64,000 nt of DNA from Eopsaltria australis. Lineage: Eukaryota > Chordata > Aves > Passeriformes > Petroicidae. Positions 1 through 13,000 of this stretch are shown here, piece after piece. A model generated the notes under the pieces. The model saw only the letters and a list, made by a program, of their open reading frames with translations, did no database searches and had not been told where the DNA came from. The stretch spans positions 1,048,501 through 1,112,500 of the forward strand of contig JAVTVJ010000142.1 in the NCBI GenBank assembly GCA_034509425.1, given 5' to 3'. Every line of letters begins with the position of its first letter. Position 1 is the first letter of the stretch. A program made the position numbers and the translations under genes.

Positions 1-3000
1 GGTGGCTCTACAGTGGTTTAAAACTCAGTTCTCTATACTAGCATAAAACAATATATAATGTATAAAACTCATTTTTATACATTAGATTCTGGAAGATGAA
101 TTATGCTTTGAAATAATATATTACAGGTGAGTGGTGAATAAGGAATGTATTTTTAAAATCTTAACAATTACTAAGAATGAGTGCAGATGAGGCAGCACAA
201 TTTGCATAAAATCATGCCATTGTTTCATTTAGACTATATCTTACATCAAAAAGTGACTAAATGGACAAACACAGCACCTGGAAATTATTTGGTGTGGTGC
301 CAGGAAAGCAAAATACCATTTGCCTTTCGTATACAGTGTGAATAAAATAGTGCTGTGAAAAAGAGCCATGAGCTTGTGTACGCAGATTTCATAGCCATGC
401 ACATTGCAATGCCAACAGCCAAAGGCACAGACTCTATTTGATTTTGCCATCTCACTGGTGTGAGCCCTTCAGTAATAATCTTTCCATCTAGCAAAACTTG
501 TTTTTCTTCAGCTATCATCAGCCAGCCCAGCTGTCATCCATAATCTTTCTGTTAATGTATGCTGCTTTAATACCCTAGGACTAGTTTTTTTAGGAGGGGA
601 AAAGTTGGTCAAAATTTAGCCCAAACAATCAGTAAATAGATCTGTATTAGAGTGAAATAAAATACTTACTATACTAAGGTTCAAATATCTTTCTCATATG
701 GCTTTATTTAATTTTTAAAATCATGATTTTTTTACTTTTCGACATGTTTGAAGCATGATTATTTAATGCTGTCCAAGAAACAAACAATACAAACTCAGCA
801 CACTTAACTACATTCATACCAATCCTGTGATCAACTCATTGTTATGTTTAAGCTGAGCTATTTCATTTCCTGAGGCCTCCTCCCCAGGGATCCTCCTTCC
901 CAAGCCATTTTCTAAGAGATGTGCATGTATTTTGAAAAGAAATCTGCTGGGATAAGAGCAGAGAAGATGAAATACAAGGCAGGGGATCAGAAAGTGTGAG
1001 TATGCAGAAGAAAATAAAAGACAGGAGCAAAAGGGGATAGATAAAACTGTTGGATGAAAGACAACAAGAAAGCACATGGCTATAGGCTAAAAGAGAAATT
1101 TCTTTGCCAACTCAAAACCCTGAGGCTGATTACAGGATATAAATATAAGATGTATTGATCTTGGAATTGAGAAGATAATTTATTAAAATATGAATATTCC
1201 AACATATTATTTATTTTATTCTTCATTATTTAAATTTTCATACTGTGTGCAAGTGGAACTTTCACCTGTTACTTTCATCTGTGTATAATTTTATTTCTTC
1301 TGAAATGACAGATGTTATTTTTTGAAGTTATAGAAATGAAATTCACTAAAATCAGATGTTCATTGAAACACTTAAACTTCCTAGTTTTGAGAGCCTTGAC
1401 AACAATGAATTAAATCTCTTATTTTTCAATACTGCTATATCATATATGCCAAACGCCAAACCCACTGGAAAGTGCAATAGAAATGCCAAATTATTTATTT
1501 TTCGGAGCACAAGCCTAAAGATTTCATCCAGCATTCTCTGTCCTGTACTCATCATAACACACTGATCTAATCTGAAAGCCTCTTGTTTATATTTTGGGTC
1601 ATCAGTTATAAAAACTTCCTTACCACTTGATTAGGAATGAGCAGTTCTAGAATGATTTGATCCCATGTTCTGATAAAAAGGAACCTAACATCATTACCAT
1701 GTTAGGATGCCTGAGCTCTAATGAGCAGCTACCACATTACACTCAGGTAACACTTGCTGGCCCCTGGGATGGGTTTTTGCTGCTAAGAATGAAAAGCTGC
1801 TTTACGAGGCTGAGACCATTCCACCAAAGGCAAAACGAGAGCAGAGGGATACATACACACTATGCCATGTCTCTGTAAAGGAACATCATTTGTGGTGCCC
1901 TAACTCTAAATGACTTTTTAAGACTGTCCTTGGGTTTGTACCAGGGGAAATGGAATTTTCATTCCAAACTCATTATAATTTTTTTCTAATATTGTTTGTA
2001 TTGATCAATCACATTTAGATGATCTTTGGGGAAATTCTTGAAATGGTCTGAGATGGAAATTATTTGGATTATAAAGAATCACAAAATAGCAAAGCATCTT
2101 TTGCTAATCTCAAGGCAGATACTGCAGCATAGCCTTGACTGAATAAAACCATATTTCAGAAAACTCTTGTTTGACACATAGATAATCATTAGTCCACAAA
2201 GGGTCCAGGGAATGTCCTACATGGACTTCAGCTGGCACTGCTGAAGTGCAAGGGACTCCAACAAGCTCTGTGTCCCAGCTGCCAGTCCCCTGCTGATACC
2301 TGTGGTGTCCCAGAAAGCATCAAATGGCACTTGTCTTCAGGCACTATGTCATGCCACACTCTGCTTCACCTACCACAGGGGAAAAACAGGACATGAAGCC
2401 CAAACATCTGATTGCGGATGAAATGGGAATGTGACAGAGCACTTTGGACTGTGTTAAAGAGAAAGTTGCTACCAAGAGGGATAGGTCTTCAGATCAGAGG
2501 AGCCAAATTCTCCTGAAAGTTACTTTTCTATTCACCACAGATAGAAAATGGAAACAGTCATTTATTTCCATCAGTCTACTGGGCCCAGTGAGCAAATAAA
2601 ATAAAAAATGGCAAAAAAAATATTCTTGTATAGACAATGTTGAGTGGGTAATTCTGCCTCCACCATGAAGGGAGAAGGTGCACACATGGGCCCTTCCCCA
2701 GGAACTTTCTCTGATATCTCTGCATAAAGAAAGAGAACAAACTGTCACCTTTGCTGATCATCTCACCTCGGGTAAGTCAGTCTAGCACGGTTACAGCATT
2801 TACAGAGCAATAAATCTCTCAAAAGGAGAATATCATATCATAGCAGTAGAGAACTGTCAGCCTCCAGAAAAGAAGTTACGTACAGCATGGGGTAAATATA
2901 TAACAATTCATTACATATTTCGTTTTTTCCTTGCAAAAATTCATTTTTTGCTGATGTTTAACATGAAAGACAAGGACAACAAGTATATTTCTGTTCTGTA

Positions 3001-4264
3001 TATTTTTCACTTGCTGTTTGACTGAGACAGAAAGTGAAAAACTTCAAAGGAATTCTTGAAATATGTATAAGTTGACCAGGACTAGAAGTATTGAACATAT
3101 CCAAGTTAGCACTTTTCCTGGAAGAATTTCTAAACCAATTTTCTGTTTTATATCCATCATTTCAGCAAGACAATTCCTGACAAGCAATTCCTTTTTATTT
3201 TATTGTTTGCCTAAGAGTAACATCATGAACTAGGTATATAGTAGAACTAATATTATTTTTTTTAGTTACAAGTTTTCTTTAGTAGTCTATAGAATATAGA
3301 ATATTCCCAACCTTGAAGCAAATATGGCATTCCAGAACAAAACTTTGCTGAATAACACCCTATATTGAATCTTTTTTTAAAAATTTGTAAACTCCCATTT
3401 ACATCTAGAAATGTAGTTAATATCAAAATGCAGTAAAAAAAAAAAACATTTTGGATGCTGTTCAGAGACAAATTGTCATATTTACAGAGGCTAATGTTTC
3501 TCTAATTTCCCCTTGAGAAATGTTTCTCATCACAATGTGAAATTGCCCACATAACCAGGATCAGGTTTAAACCTAAATGACTCAGAGATGACAGTCACCT
3601 TTTAACAAGAGGAGCCCAAAGCCAAGATTTAGCCATTACAAACACATTTTGTATTTCACTGAAACTAAGAGTTCTGCACCAAAGATAGATGTATTGAATC
3701 ATTACAACTACACAGGGCAGCTGCCATAGCCAGAAACATTGAGATGCCATTCTGCAGTACAAAATTTTATTGATGAAGTAATTTCTATATGAGGAATTCC
3801 TGGGGTTTGATGAAAATTGTAAAACAGACAAGTGGGTTTGAATATGAAATAGCTATTTACCACCCTTGTAGACTTGACTTTTTGGGAAAGATTTTTACTC
3901 TAAAGAATATGTGAGGTCAATGACATCTTGATAATCTCTGTCAGCAAAATGGAATAAAGATATTAGTTTTTGTTTAAAAGGCAGAGAGGTCCCTTTGTAA
4001 AAACAGATTTGATTTTTCTGGTTTTGCTATTCAAATAAATGTCCAAGACACTTCTGGTGTTTTAAGAATGTCACTAATTCAGCTCAACAGAGGTCTAAAT
4101 ATATAGCCTATACTGCAACATTTCAGGGCTGAGAGGAGAAGTCTAAATTGTTTTAGTGGGCCTTAGTATTTCCTATTTTTACAGATTTTATTGAACATAT
4201 TTGTTTTTCCTGAATTACACTTTCCTTCAAGCCTCAATCTTGATGTTATTTTAAATTTAGCACA
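1..4264. other. Unique AT-rich non-coding DNA
   Basis: No exon, RNA gene or repeat family is recognised in this stretch. The open frames are short (under 90 codons), overlap on both strands and resemble no family I know. A locally GC-richer patch at about 2200-2420 stands out from the AT-rich surroundings, but I cannot assign it to any repeat. Short A and T runs are scattered, for example an A run near 3434-3446. It reads as intergenic or intronic DNA. Confidence 0.6.
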
Positions 4265-4718
4265 TTCAAAGAAGGGTGACAAAGGTGTTGAAAACATATG
4301 TTTAGAAAACATATCCTATGAGGAGGGACTGAGGCAATTGTGATTGTTAGTCTGGAGAAAAGGAGGCTCAAGGGGGATCTCATTGGTCTCTACAACTACC
4401 TGAAAGGAGATTGTGGTGAGGTGGGGGTTGCACTCTTCTGCCATGTCTCAAGTGAAAAGATGAGATGAAATGTCCTTAAATTGCACCAGCAGAAGTTCAG
4501 ATTAGATACTAGAAAAAGAATATTTACTGAAAGAGGGGTTAGGCATTTAAGTAGGCTGCCTCTGGATGTAGCAGTCATGGTCTCTGAAACTGTTTAAGAG
4601 GGACCTGGATGTGGCACCTGGGATGATTCAAGTTTAGGGGTGATTCGAGTGGTGCTAAGATGACAACTGGACTAGATGATCTCGAAAGTCTCTTCCAACC
4701 TTTATGATTCTGTGGTTC
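4265..4718 (+). mobile_element. CR1 LINE fragment, 3' end
   Basis: This is the distal end of a CR1 non-LTR retrotransposon, covering the last part of ORF2 and the 3' UTR. The conserved CR1 succession is readable: an AGAAGGGTGACAAAG-type start, the GAGGAGGGACTGAGG block, GGAGGCTCAAGGGGGATCTC at about 4364-4383, CTACAACTACCTGAAAGGAG at 4391-4410, the AGAAGTTCAGATTAGAT block, GATGTGGCACCTGGG, then the terminal GATGATCTCGAAAGTCTCTT at 4675-4694, ending in ATGATTCTGTGGTTC. CR1 copies are usually 5'-truncated and end in short ATTCTATG-like repeats without target duplications, which fits. A local duplication of GAAAACATAT near 4290-4313 and several indels break any reading frame. The copy is inactive. 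The subfamily is not resolved. Confidence 0.9.
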
Positions 4719-5684
4719 AAAAAGTCCAGCAACCCAGCCCCTAAGGTGCTTGAGACTTGACTGAAGGTTCAAAGATGGAAGACAAAGACAGAAGGTGGTT
4801 TTCTGTACCTTTTGTTCACAAAATTAATCTCTTTCTCACTCAAAATCTTGTTCTCACTCAATATTAACTGAATAATGCTTTAACCAAAGCAAAATCAGCA
4901 CAGTTTCATCTGGGTGACTATGTGGAATGAACCCGCACAATCCATCAAAACAGTCTAAGATTTTGAGAAGATTATGTACTGTTATCTATTACCAAATACA
5001 AATGTCTTTCTCACTTGCTTTTGTTTTTGCTATAAGGCATATAAGTGAAAAATGGCACATTTTCTTTTTGTAAGGAAAATTTAACACTAAAACAAGTATT
5101 GGAGATGTCAAATCAGCATTGCAAATGTTGAAAAAGTAAGATGACTAGTCTGTGAAACTTCATTAAAAATAAAAGGAGATTTTCAACTATCAATTTCCTC
5201 TTTAAAATTTTAACACTACTGTCTAAAATTTAATTTGAAGTTTAATTTTATTTTCAAGTTGAGGATAATTTAGTCTATTGAGAATGTATCTTTGGGGCAC
5301 TACAGGTTTTCCTCAGGAACTGTGTATCTCATTTCTGCTGGTTTTTAGCAAAGAGCAAAGGGGAGGAGTAAAGATAAATTACCATTGGAACTCTATCTGA
5401 TGACAGGTGATATAATAAATGTTATTAAAGATTTAGCAGTAGGACACTGATACTGTCAAAAGGCTTTTTCAGGTGCCAGATAATATACTGAAGAATTGCT
5501 GTTGTTCTAATTAGGACAGAAATAAGTCAATTGCTGGAGAAGCAAATAAGTCTTTAAAGCTACTCAGGTCCATAAATAAAACAGATACTTTTCCTGTTTC
5601 AGTGAACACCTGACACACATCACCTTACCAGAAACAGAGTCACAGACATGACCATAACCTACCTTAGGAAAAAAAAGGCACCTC
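4719..5684. other. Unique AT-rich spacer between CR1 and LTR
   Basis: No coding or repeat signal is recognised here. The sequence is AT-rich with short homopolymer runs. Its right part approaches the end of the LTR-like element, so the exact border at about 5650-5690 is uncertain. Confidence 0.5.
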
Positions 5685-6227
5685 AAGAGCATTCAAGTGT
5701 CTGAGCCCCTGACTCAGTCACTCCTTTAGTGGAATGGGGCAGAAAAAGTATGAAAATTCTTTGGTTGAGATAAAGAAGGGTTAACAGGTACAGCAAAAAC
5801 CATGCATGCAAAATTAAACGAGGAGTTCGTTCACCTCTTCCCAAGGGCAGGCAGGTGTTCAGCCATCCCCAGTAAAGTAGGGACTCAACATGGCTAACAA
5901 TGTTTGGGAAAACAAACACCATCACACTGCAACCATGCATCCCTTCCTACTCCTTCCCCCAGCTTTATAGGCTGTTACAATACATTGTACTAAACACATC
6001 CTTGGTCAATTGGGGTCAGCTGTCCCAGGTGTGTCCCCTCCCAACTTCTTTTTCATTCTCAGCCTCCTTGCTGGTAGGGTGGTGCAAGGAGTCTCAAGCT
6101 CTTTGTGTAAGCCCCACACAGAAGGAATGAAAACATTGCTGTGTTATCAGTGCTCTTTTCAGCACAAAAGTAAAATGTGGCCCCACACCAACCACTGTGA
6201 AGAAAATTAACCCTATCCACCAGTACA
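5685..6227 (-). mobile_element. Solo LTR of an avian endogenous retrovirus (probably ERVL-like), antisense
   Basis: About 540 bases match, block by block, an LTR family I recognise from bird genomes, read on the minus strand. Read from its 5' side (right end) it begins TGTACTGGTGGATAGGGTTA, crosses GGGAGGGGACACACCTGGGA, carries a TATA box as CTATAAAGC (reverse complement at about 5961-5969), then the block complementary to GGGCAGGCAGGTGTTCAGCC and a TTTATCTCAACC-like segment near the expected polyadenylation area. The polyadenylation hexamer itself is degraded. A stretch of roughly ten bases normally present just inside the right end is missing. No gag, pol or env sequence adjoins, so this is a solo LTR left by recombination or an isolated fragment. 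The family name is from memory; the left border is approximate. Confidence 0.75.
5961..5969 (-). promoter_or_regulatory. TATA box of the antisense LTR
   Basis: Reverse-complement reading gives CTATAAAGC in the middle of the LTR, where the U3/R promoter of this kind of element lies. It is an ancient retroviral promoter element. Whether it still works is unknown, and nothing downstream on the minus strand looks like a gene. Confidence 0.5.
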
Positions 6228-9200
6228 CAAATGAGCTCAACTATAATAAGAACACTTGCTGCTGATAGTTACATGATACTTATTGATGATACTTTGGTGA
6301 TCCTCATGTATCTCTTTCAGCTCAGGATCTTACATGATTCTATCTATGATAGTCTCCAGTATGTGTAGCTCCAGAGTACATCAACTTTGTTAAGAACAAT
6401 GTGATCTCCAAGAAAGATTAGGGCATGCAAAACTGAAAGGACTTGGGTAGAGTGGCATACTTGGTGCTAAATTAATAAAATAAAAGCAAAGGAAACACCA
6501 AAAATTAATGCAAAGTTGTTCACTAAGAAATGAGTGGGTCATTTAGTTCTATTCAGAAAAGAGATAACGTATGAAAACTTTTATAGCAGCAGTTCCTCAA
6601 ATGTTTCAGTACTGCTTACATAGAGGCAGACATGGTCAGAATAAAACAAATTTTGACCTATCTCATTAGTTTTGGTTTGCAAAAGTCTGATATTTTACCT
6701 GAATAAAGATTGATTTATTTTTTTGACTTGAGTCTAATCAGTTTGCAGGACAGGAGTTTTGAGCTGCTATTCAAGGAAAATAAATACTTTTGTTATTTTC
6801 ACTATTCTTAAAAAATAAGTTTAGAAGTTATAAATAAGAAATCGAGGCATTATAGTCAAAGCAAAACTGGAGCACATGATTTTATATTAGAATCAGGAAA
6901 AAAAATTAAACAAAAAGAGAAAGAAATTTCTTAATTGCTGTTTTCTTAAAGTCTTACATGGCCTTATTAAATCTGGAACCAGTGAAGAAGAATGAAGCAG
7001 CTGGTAGGAGTCTGAACAGAAATCAAATAGCCAATTAAGAGTTTTATTGTTTTCTTTTTGTTCTTAGAGATTTATTTTATTTTATCCCATGGCATTTTAT
7101 GAAAGAACAAGAGGAAAACATTTGTTTATGAGAATGAAAACAAGCATCAAAATTGAAACAACTGAAATGAAAACGTTGTTATTGTTTAATTTCTCTAGGA
7201 TACATCTTCATGCAGAACACCGAACACCTGTCAAAGGGTAAGGAGATACGAGCTTCAGAGCCAGATTTCAAATAAGTAGTTCCACGAGCCAATGGAGCTC
7301 AACTTTCATAATTTAGTAAAGGCATTAATAAAGTCTCTCTCACATAGCTGGCTTCCTATTTTCATAAAAGTTATAAGAAATTTTACAGAGACTGTAAAAC
7401 CTTTTTGTCAAATTAATGGATGGATCCAAACATTACTGACTTGAGAGAAGTTCTCTTTCACATGCAGAATTTGACCATGTGTGCCTTGTTGCCTGTGCTA
7501 AAAAACTCTCTGTATCCTTGCATCAGCATGAAACTGAAGTACTGCAAATTGCAACTTAATCAGTGAGACAAACCAAAACATTTTCAGGAGATCCTAGAAA
7601 TCAAGCACGTTCGGAAAAGCCCAGTCACAGACATAAGTTTGTTTGTCTTTCCATACTTGTTATGACACATGCAAACCAGCTTTGAGCCCACAGCCCTGAG
7701 CCCAGCAGCAGTTTCATTAAAATACTCTTATCAGTTAAAGGAAGGTTGGCACTTTGGAAGAATTGCAGCTTGCATGATAGCTTGCATCATTCCTCTGTCA
7801 CTAAACTCAGGAAAGTTTGGATCCTCAGGGCTCACTGATGGGCAGTGAGTGAATTCTGTTGTGCTTGAGTTGTAGACTTGGGAATGGCTGCTTGGAAGCT
7901 CACTGTTCTGTTTAGCTGTAATTTTTTTACGTAACTAAGTATTCTGTTAAATATGCAGTTTGCACAGTATTACTAATTATTTTAAACTCATATCCTCACA
8001 AATACAGTGATGCTACTTGTGCATATGAATGGCAGAGGAAGTAACAACAGAGACAGAAGGTCTTGCAATGCAAAAGAAGACATTCTGCTTAAAATAACCC
8101 TCCTTATATAAATGTATATGCAGTAAATGTATCATGTTTTCTAGAAAAGGACAAAAAATATTTACCAAATAAACACTGGAAGCCTTGAACACATTTTTTT
8201 CCTGGCTCTACCGTGTTTTGCTATATTTTGGGACAGGAAAAGTTGTATCAAGGAAGAGGAAAGCAATATGCTAGGGACACAGCAAAGTCAATATTCTAAA
8301 AGCAGGCTAAGCTTTATTACTGCAGGAGCAGAGGAGTAGAGCTGCTCTAATTTACACTTTTTCCATGTAAACAATGGTCAAATAGCTTAGTTTCTGATGG
8401 CTGTCATTGACTGTGGGCTGACTCAGCCCTCATCATTAAAAAAGGAGGCCAGAAAAGAGCAGATGCCATCTTGCACTGCAATCATTCCTAACTAACAAAT
8501 GTAATCAATACTAAATGGACTAAAGGCATTTTATAAACCGATACAACTTTAGAGAAGTTATAAAAAATAAGATTAGCAATGAAGTGAGAAACTGAGAAGA
8601 GCTTCTTGTTTACAGCACAGAAGTGTATTGTCCGCAAAATATATTCACAGTGCAGGAACGAAAAATAACAAATAAAGATTACCAAGAGATTAATCAGGTT
8701 TACCTTAACAGAGCAGGGTATTCTTTCCCCAGGAAAGTGGCTAATGTTGGCAGTACTACAGTAAGGCTGGAAACTTAGGTTGGTTCATTTTGCCTGTATA
8801 CCTTTTGGGAATATGTGTGCTCTATCTTGCCTAATTTACTTTGCATTGATAAAGCACAAAGATACAAAGCATGAAAATGGATCCAAGCAACAACCAGATA
8901 CAGAATATATTAATGGGCTTAACCTGAAGGGAGACCCGACCAGAGATGATATGTATGGAAAACTGAAATGGAGAAACTCACTAAATAGGAATATCAAGCT
9001 ATTTATGTAACGTTAATCCACTGGCTTAAGAGCATGAAGGTTCCTGGGAGACCACAGTTTGTTCTAATAAGTTTTATTCCAGCTGCTGGGTTAATAAGAA
9101 GCAGAAAGTTATTAGGAGGAAATGTATGCATATGGAAATATCCACTTCTGCCTCAGGTAATTTAAAGCTTATTCATATATTCTTTATACTTGTTTATGGA

Positions 9201-9894
9201 AAAAGGATAATCTACCCCATGAATCAAACTCAGTGTTTAGAGGGCTGTTTTCCATTATTTAAAGGACAAACTAAGATATGAGATGTGTAAGACCACGTTT
9301 AACACTCTCCTAAATGGATCCAAGCTGTTATAAGTGACTTGCAGATCATGACAGGAAGCACAAATTACTCCAGATTTACTTCAGTGTAAAAGTGTCATCT
9401 TATAGATCTCTTTTTGCATTGATCTTATATTTTAATATCAGAACCTTCCTTGTTGCAAACTGAAATGTGGTAATCGGGAATACATTCCATCCTTCTCAAC
9501 TATAAGAACAGTGCAAAGGATTAAAAACAAAATCTTATTGCATTTGACATAATGGAGAAATCAACTATTTAGACACAGAAAGGCAGTGATAACCTTCAAA
9601 TTATAAATGATACACAGGATTTGGAATATTTTGATTATTTTAATTATTATACAGAAAATAATTTGGAAAATGCATATTTGGAAGCCTCATGACCATTATG
9701 TAATTTTCATAGAAAATTAATAATTTGAAGTCCATTCTGAAGATGAAAAAAGCAATATCATAGTGAGAATAAAATGAAGAATATTACCTGAAATCTAGAC
9801 CAACTCAAGTGTAATTGGTGTAATAATCCCAGTACTTTCTGGTGTGCTCTGATCTTGATATTTCTTTAAAAAGATGCCCTCAATACAAGCACAT
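6228..9894. other. Unique AT-rich non-coding DNA
   Basis: No gene or repeat family is recognised. Frames are short and lie on both strands. The DNA contains scattered A/T runs only. Confidence 0.55.
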
Positions 9895-10027
9895 AAAGGA
9901 AAAGGAAGAGGAAGGGGGAAGGGGAAATGGAAAAGGGAACAAGAAAAGGGAATAAGAACTAGGCAACAGGAAATAGGGGAAGAGGAAGAGGAAGAGGAAA
10001 CTGAAAAGGAAAAGGAAAAGGAAAAGG
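9895..10027 (+). repeat. Purine-rich (GGAAAA/GAAGAG) low-complexity tract
   Basis: About 130 bases are almost entirely A and G on the plus strand, with repeating units such as GGAAGAGGAAG, AAAGGAAAAGG and a (GAAGAG)n core at about 9979-9998. Two runs of GGAAAA-type units flank the core. Long homopurine-homopyrimidine tracts of this kind can form triplex structures. The Phe/Ser-rich and Glu/Lys-rich open frames across it are by-products of the simple sequence. Confidence 0.9.
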
Positions 10028-13000
10028 CTGTCTGCTTTGGGGTTTTTTTTCTCATATGAAGTAGATAAAAACCAAAACACATAAATCTTTTTCTGTGCAG
10101 AATTCAGGCTTGACATTTTTCAGTTTGGATTTGAAAGGCCTACCATCTCTGTGGGACCACTTGGAGTCATGGACTTATGCCACAACTGAATAAACATCTG
10201 AGCCTTGGATGACATCATTTTACTGAAAGCTACAGTGTGCAGTCTTGGATAGAAAATATTCCAACATCCTAAAGCTGATATTTTCCCAATCCATTCTTTC
10301 CTACAATGAATCTGACCACTACCTATCAAGCTTACACGTTCCTCAGGAGTGAAGACAAATGCTAGTCTACTTTTATTCTTTAAGCTTTTTCTAATACAAC
10401 TATTCTACCTTGACAGACTTGCTGTCCAGAAAAAGATTTTCTATTCACACAAGAGACATTGCAATCTTAAAGGCAGCCCTCTGACAGGAAGAATTTCCCC
10501 AGCATGAAAAAGGTAAAATTGACTTGAAAACTTTGCAATGCCAATATATGCCACCCTCAGCTCGTAGAACATTGAATTCCACAGGACATTTGTTAAAACA
10601 AAGAAACAAACAAACCCCCCACCAAATCAAGCCAGAAACCTGGAGATTTTCGTAGTTTCAATTCACGGGCTGATGTATTGAAATTTTTTCATGCTAGAAA
10701 TCACCAACACTTCATTTTGACAGACTTGGCTGAGAACTTGTCCTCAAATTTCCTCTTTTTTCAGTCATTTGTTATCTATTGTTGAAAAATGGATCATTTT
10801 ACTTCCTTCCAAGAAAAGGCCAGACAGTAATGAATGACATGTCTCTTTTAAAATTTATAAGAAGAAGTCATATTTTCAGTGATGGGCACCTGTTACACTT
10901 ACAGCTATCTTTGACACAGAAAATAAGATTTATATCAAATCTCACTTTTCTTTCATTTTATGCTACATTGCAACCTGTGATTAATTGGTTACACTTCCAC
11001 AGTTTTGAAAGAGACACTTTAGGAACTCCAGAAATAAAATACTGGAGAAGTTTCAAAAATGCCTTGTATTAAAAAAAATGCCTTATATAATTCTTAGGTA
11101 TGCTTTCTGTCAATATTGGAATCGAGTTGCATGACACCTGTTAACATACTGATTGTGTGTGTTGGTGGGCTGACTCAGAAAACCAAGGCTCAAAGATTAG
11201 AGCATAGAAGGTATTTTCTTCAGAGAGAAATTGTTTTAAGAAGGCTACAAAAACCTGACTCCCTCCCAAAGCCTTGTTCCCTTACATCTTCTCCATCTCT
11301 GTGATCTTAAGTACAAAACTCTACTCTGTTTGGAATATCCAATTTAGAATTTTCCCTCTATCCACCTGTTCAATAGGAAGCAGGTACTGGAGGCTAATCC
11401 TGCCAGCCACTGTCTTTATTGTACCTTCAAAACTATAAACTCAACATATTCAAGAGAAATGAGTGTCAGTTTTTCTCCTGTATTATACTGGGTTTTTTCA
11501 TATTTTCCAACTCTGCTGTATAGCTTCAGTTGATGAATGCAGGAGTTCAATATTGGGTTACTGGTCACATTTAAAGCTCAAAATTCTCAAGACAATATCC
11601 ACAATGTCCTTCAGATGTTGCTCTTTCTTCCTTTGCCTTTGAGTAATGGAATAATTTTTGAGCAGTATGCATGCAATTATAACCTACATTTATATTTCAG
11701 TCTAGAATACAGATTTTTATGTTGTTTACAAATATTTTAACAAGTTATACTGTAATTTGGTTGAAATGACTGGCAAAAACCTCACATTTGTGTTAAAGTG
11801 AAGCTGGAAATATGGGAGGATTTTTTGACATCTAAGATTAATGGTGCAGGTATGGGAACTGAACTCCAGGTATAGTAACGGGAAAAAAAGGGGCAATTTC
11901 AGGGAAATGTTTACTGGAAATAATTTCCTTCTTTACATTAGAATCATTCACTCCAAATGGCTGCTTTTTCTCCAGCTTTTTAAAAAGATGTCTGGACAGA
12001 TACTCTAATGCAGATCTTTTCATTACAGATGTCTACATTAAAAGAAAATCTGAACAAAAACCTCCCCTTTAGTATATTGCTTCAACTAAATCAAAATCAA
12101 CAATAGTTTTGTCCTTGTCTTCATTGGATCTGCTTTTCAGAGACAAGTTTAAATGAACAGAAAATAAGATTGGATGGTAAAAAAGGTCTATATTTTCAGA
12201 AAACTGAAAAAAATAAAATCTTCATTAAGATATAATCAGTTCTTTGATTCACTAGAAGTTAGTCATTCTGTTCCAGAAAATCACCCAATGGAAATCCACA
12301 GGAAAAAAAAATCAGTTTAATTCAATGATGTGTAACATATTTATACATTTTCTAATATATGTTAATATTTTCTCTCCTTCCCACAACTCCTGAAAGGGTA
12401 TATATCCCAGTGACTATTTTTAGGCAATAGTGAGCTGTAAGGAATTCTGTTAGCAGCACGTGGAGCTAGCAATCTCTCTGAAAATTTGGTAACTTAATTG
12501 TCCAAGTTCAGTGGTTTGAATATTGTACTATGCTGCAGTGTTTTAAGTTTTGGCCCGTTCAACCCAAATTCTTAAATGGCAGGGTCAGTGCCACAGTGAG
12601 TAGTTAGGGTAAAAAAATAAAAGAAAAACCACAAAATTATTATAGAACTTCAGTATTATGCACAGTTTTATTATGGCAAGATGCCCAGGGCTCATAAAAG
12701 ATAAATGAGGTTTGAAGTGGGGGGAGAGGAGAAGAGTGTTGTTAAATTTAATAGAAGTTCTTTTATCTTTTTTTCTTCTTTTTTTTTTTTTTTAAATTGG
12801 CAAGGGAATGCAAAAGACATCAAAGCAATTTTTAGTTTTCTTATAAATCTATAAGAAAATGAATTTCAGCAACAACTTTCTCCTTTTATTACTCAAGTTC
12901 TTTTGGAACCTGAAAGGGAGTATAATTCAGTGCTTTTCAAATTGCTTTGGAGAAATATAATAAATCCAATATATATGAGAAAAGTTTATGAGCTTTTTTT

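Noticed and set aside
2200..2420. Locally GC-richer patch that could be an old repeat.
   Set aside because: No block matches a repeat family I recognise, and no LTR or CR1 landmarks are present.
9795..10116. Ser/Phe-rich and Glu/Lys-rich open frames on both strands.
   Set aside because: They are translations of the purine-rich low-complexity tract.
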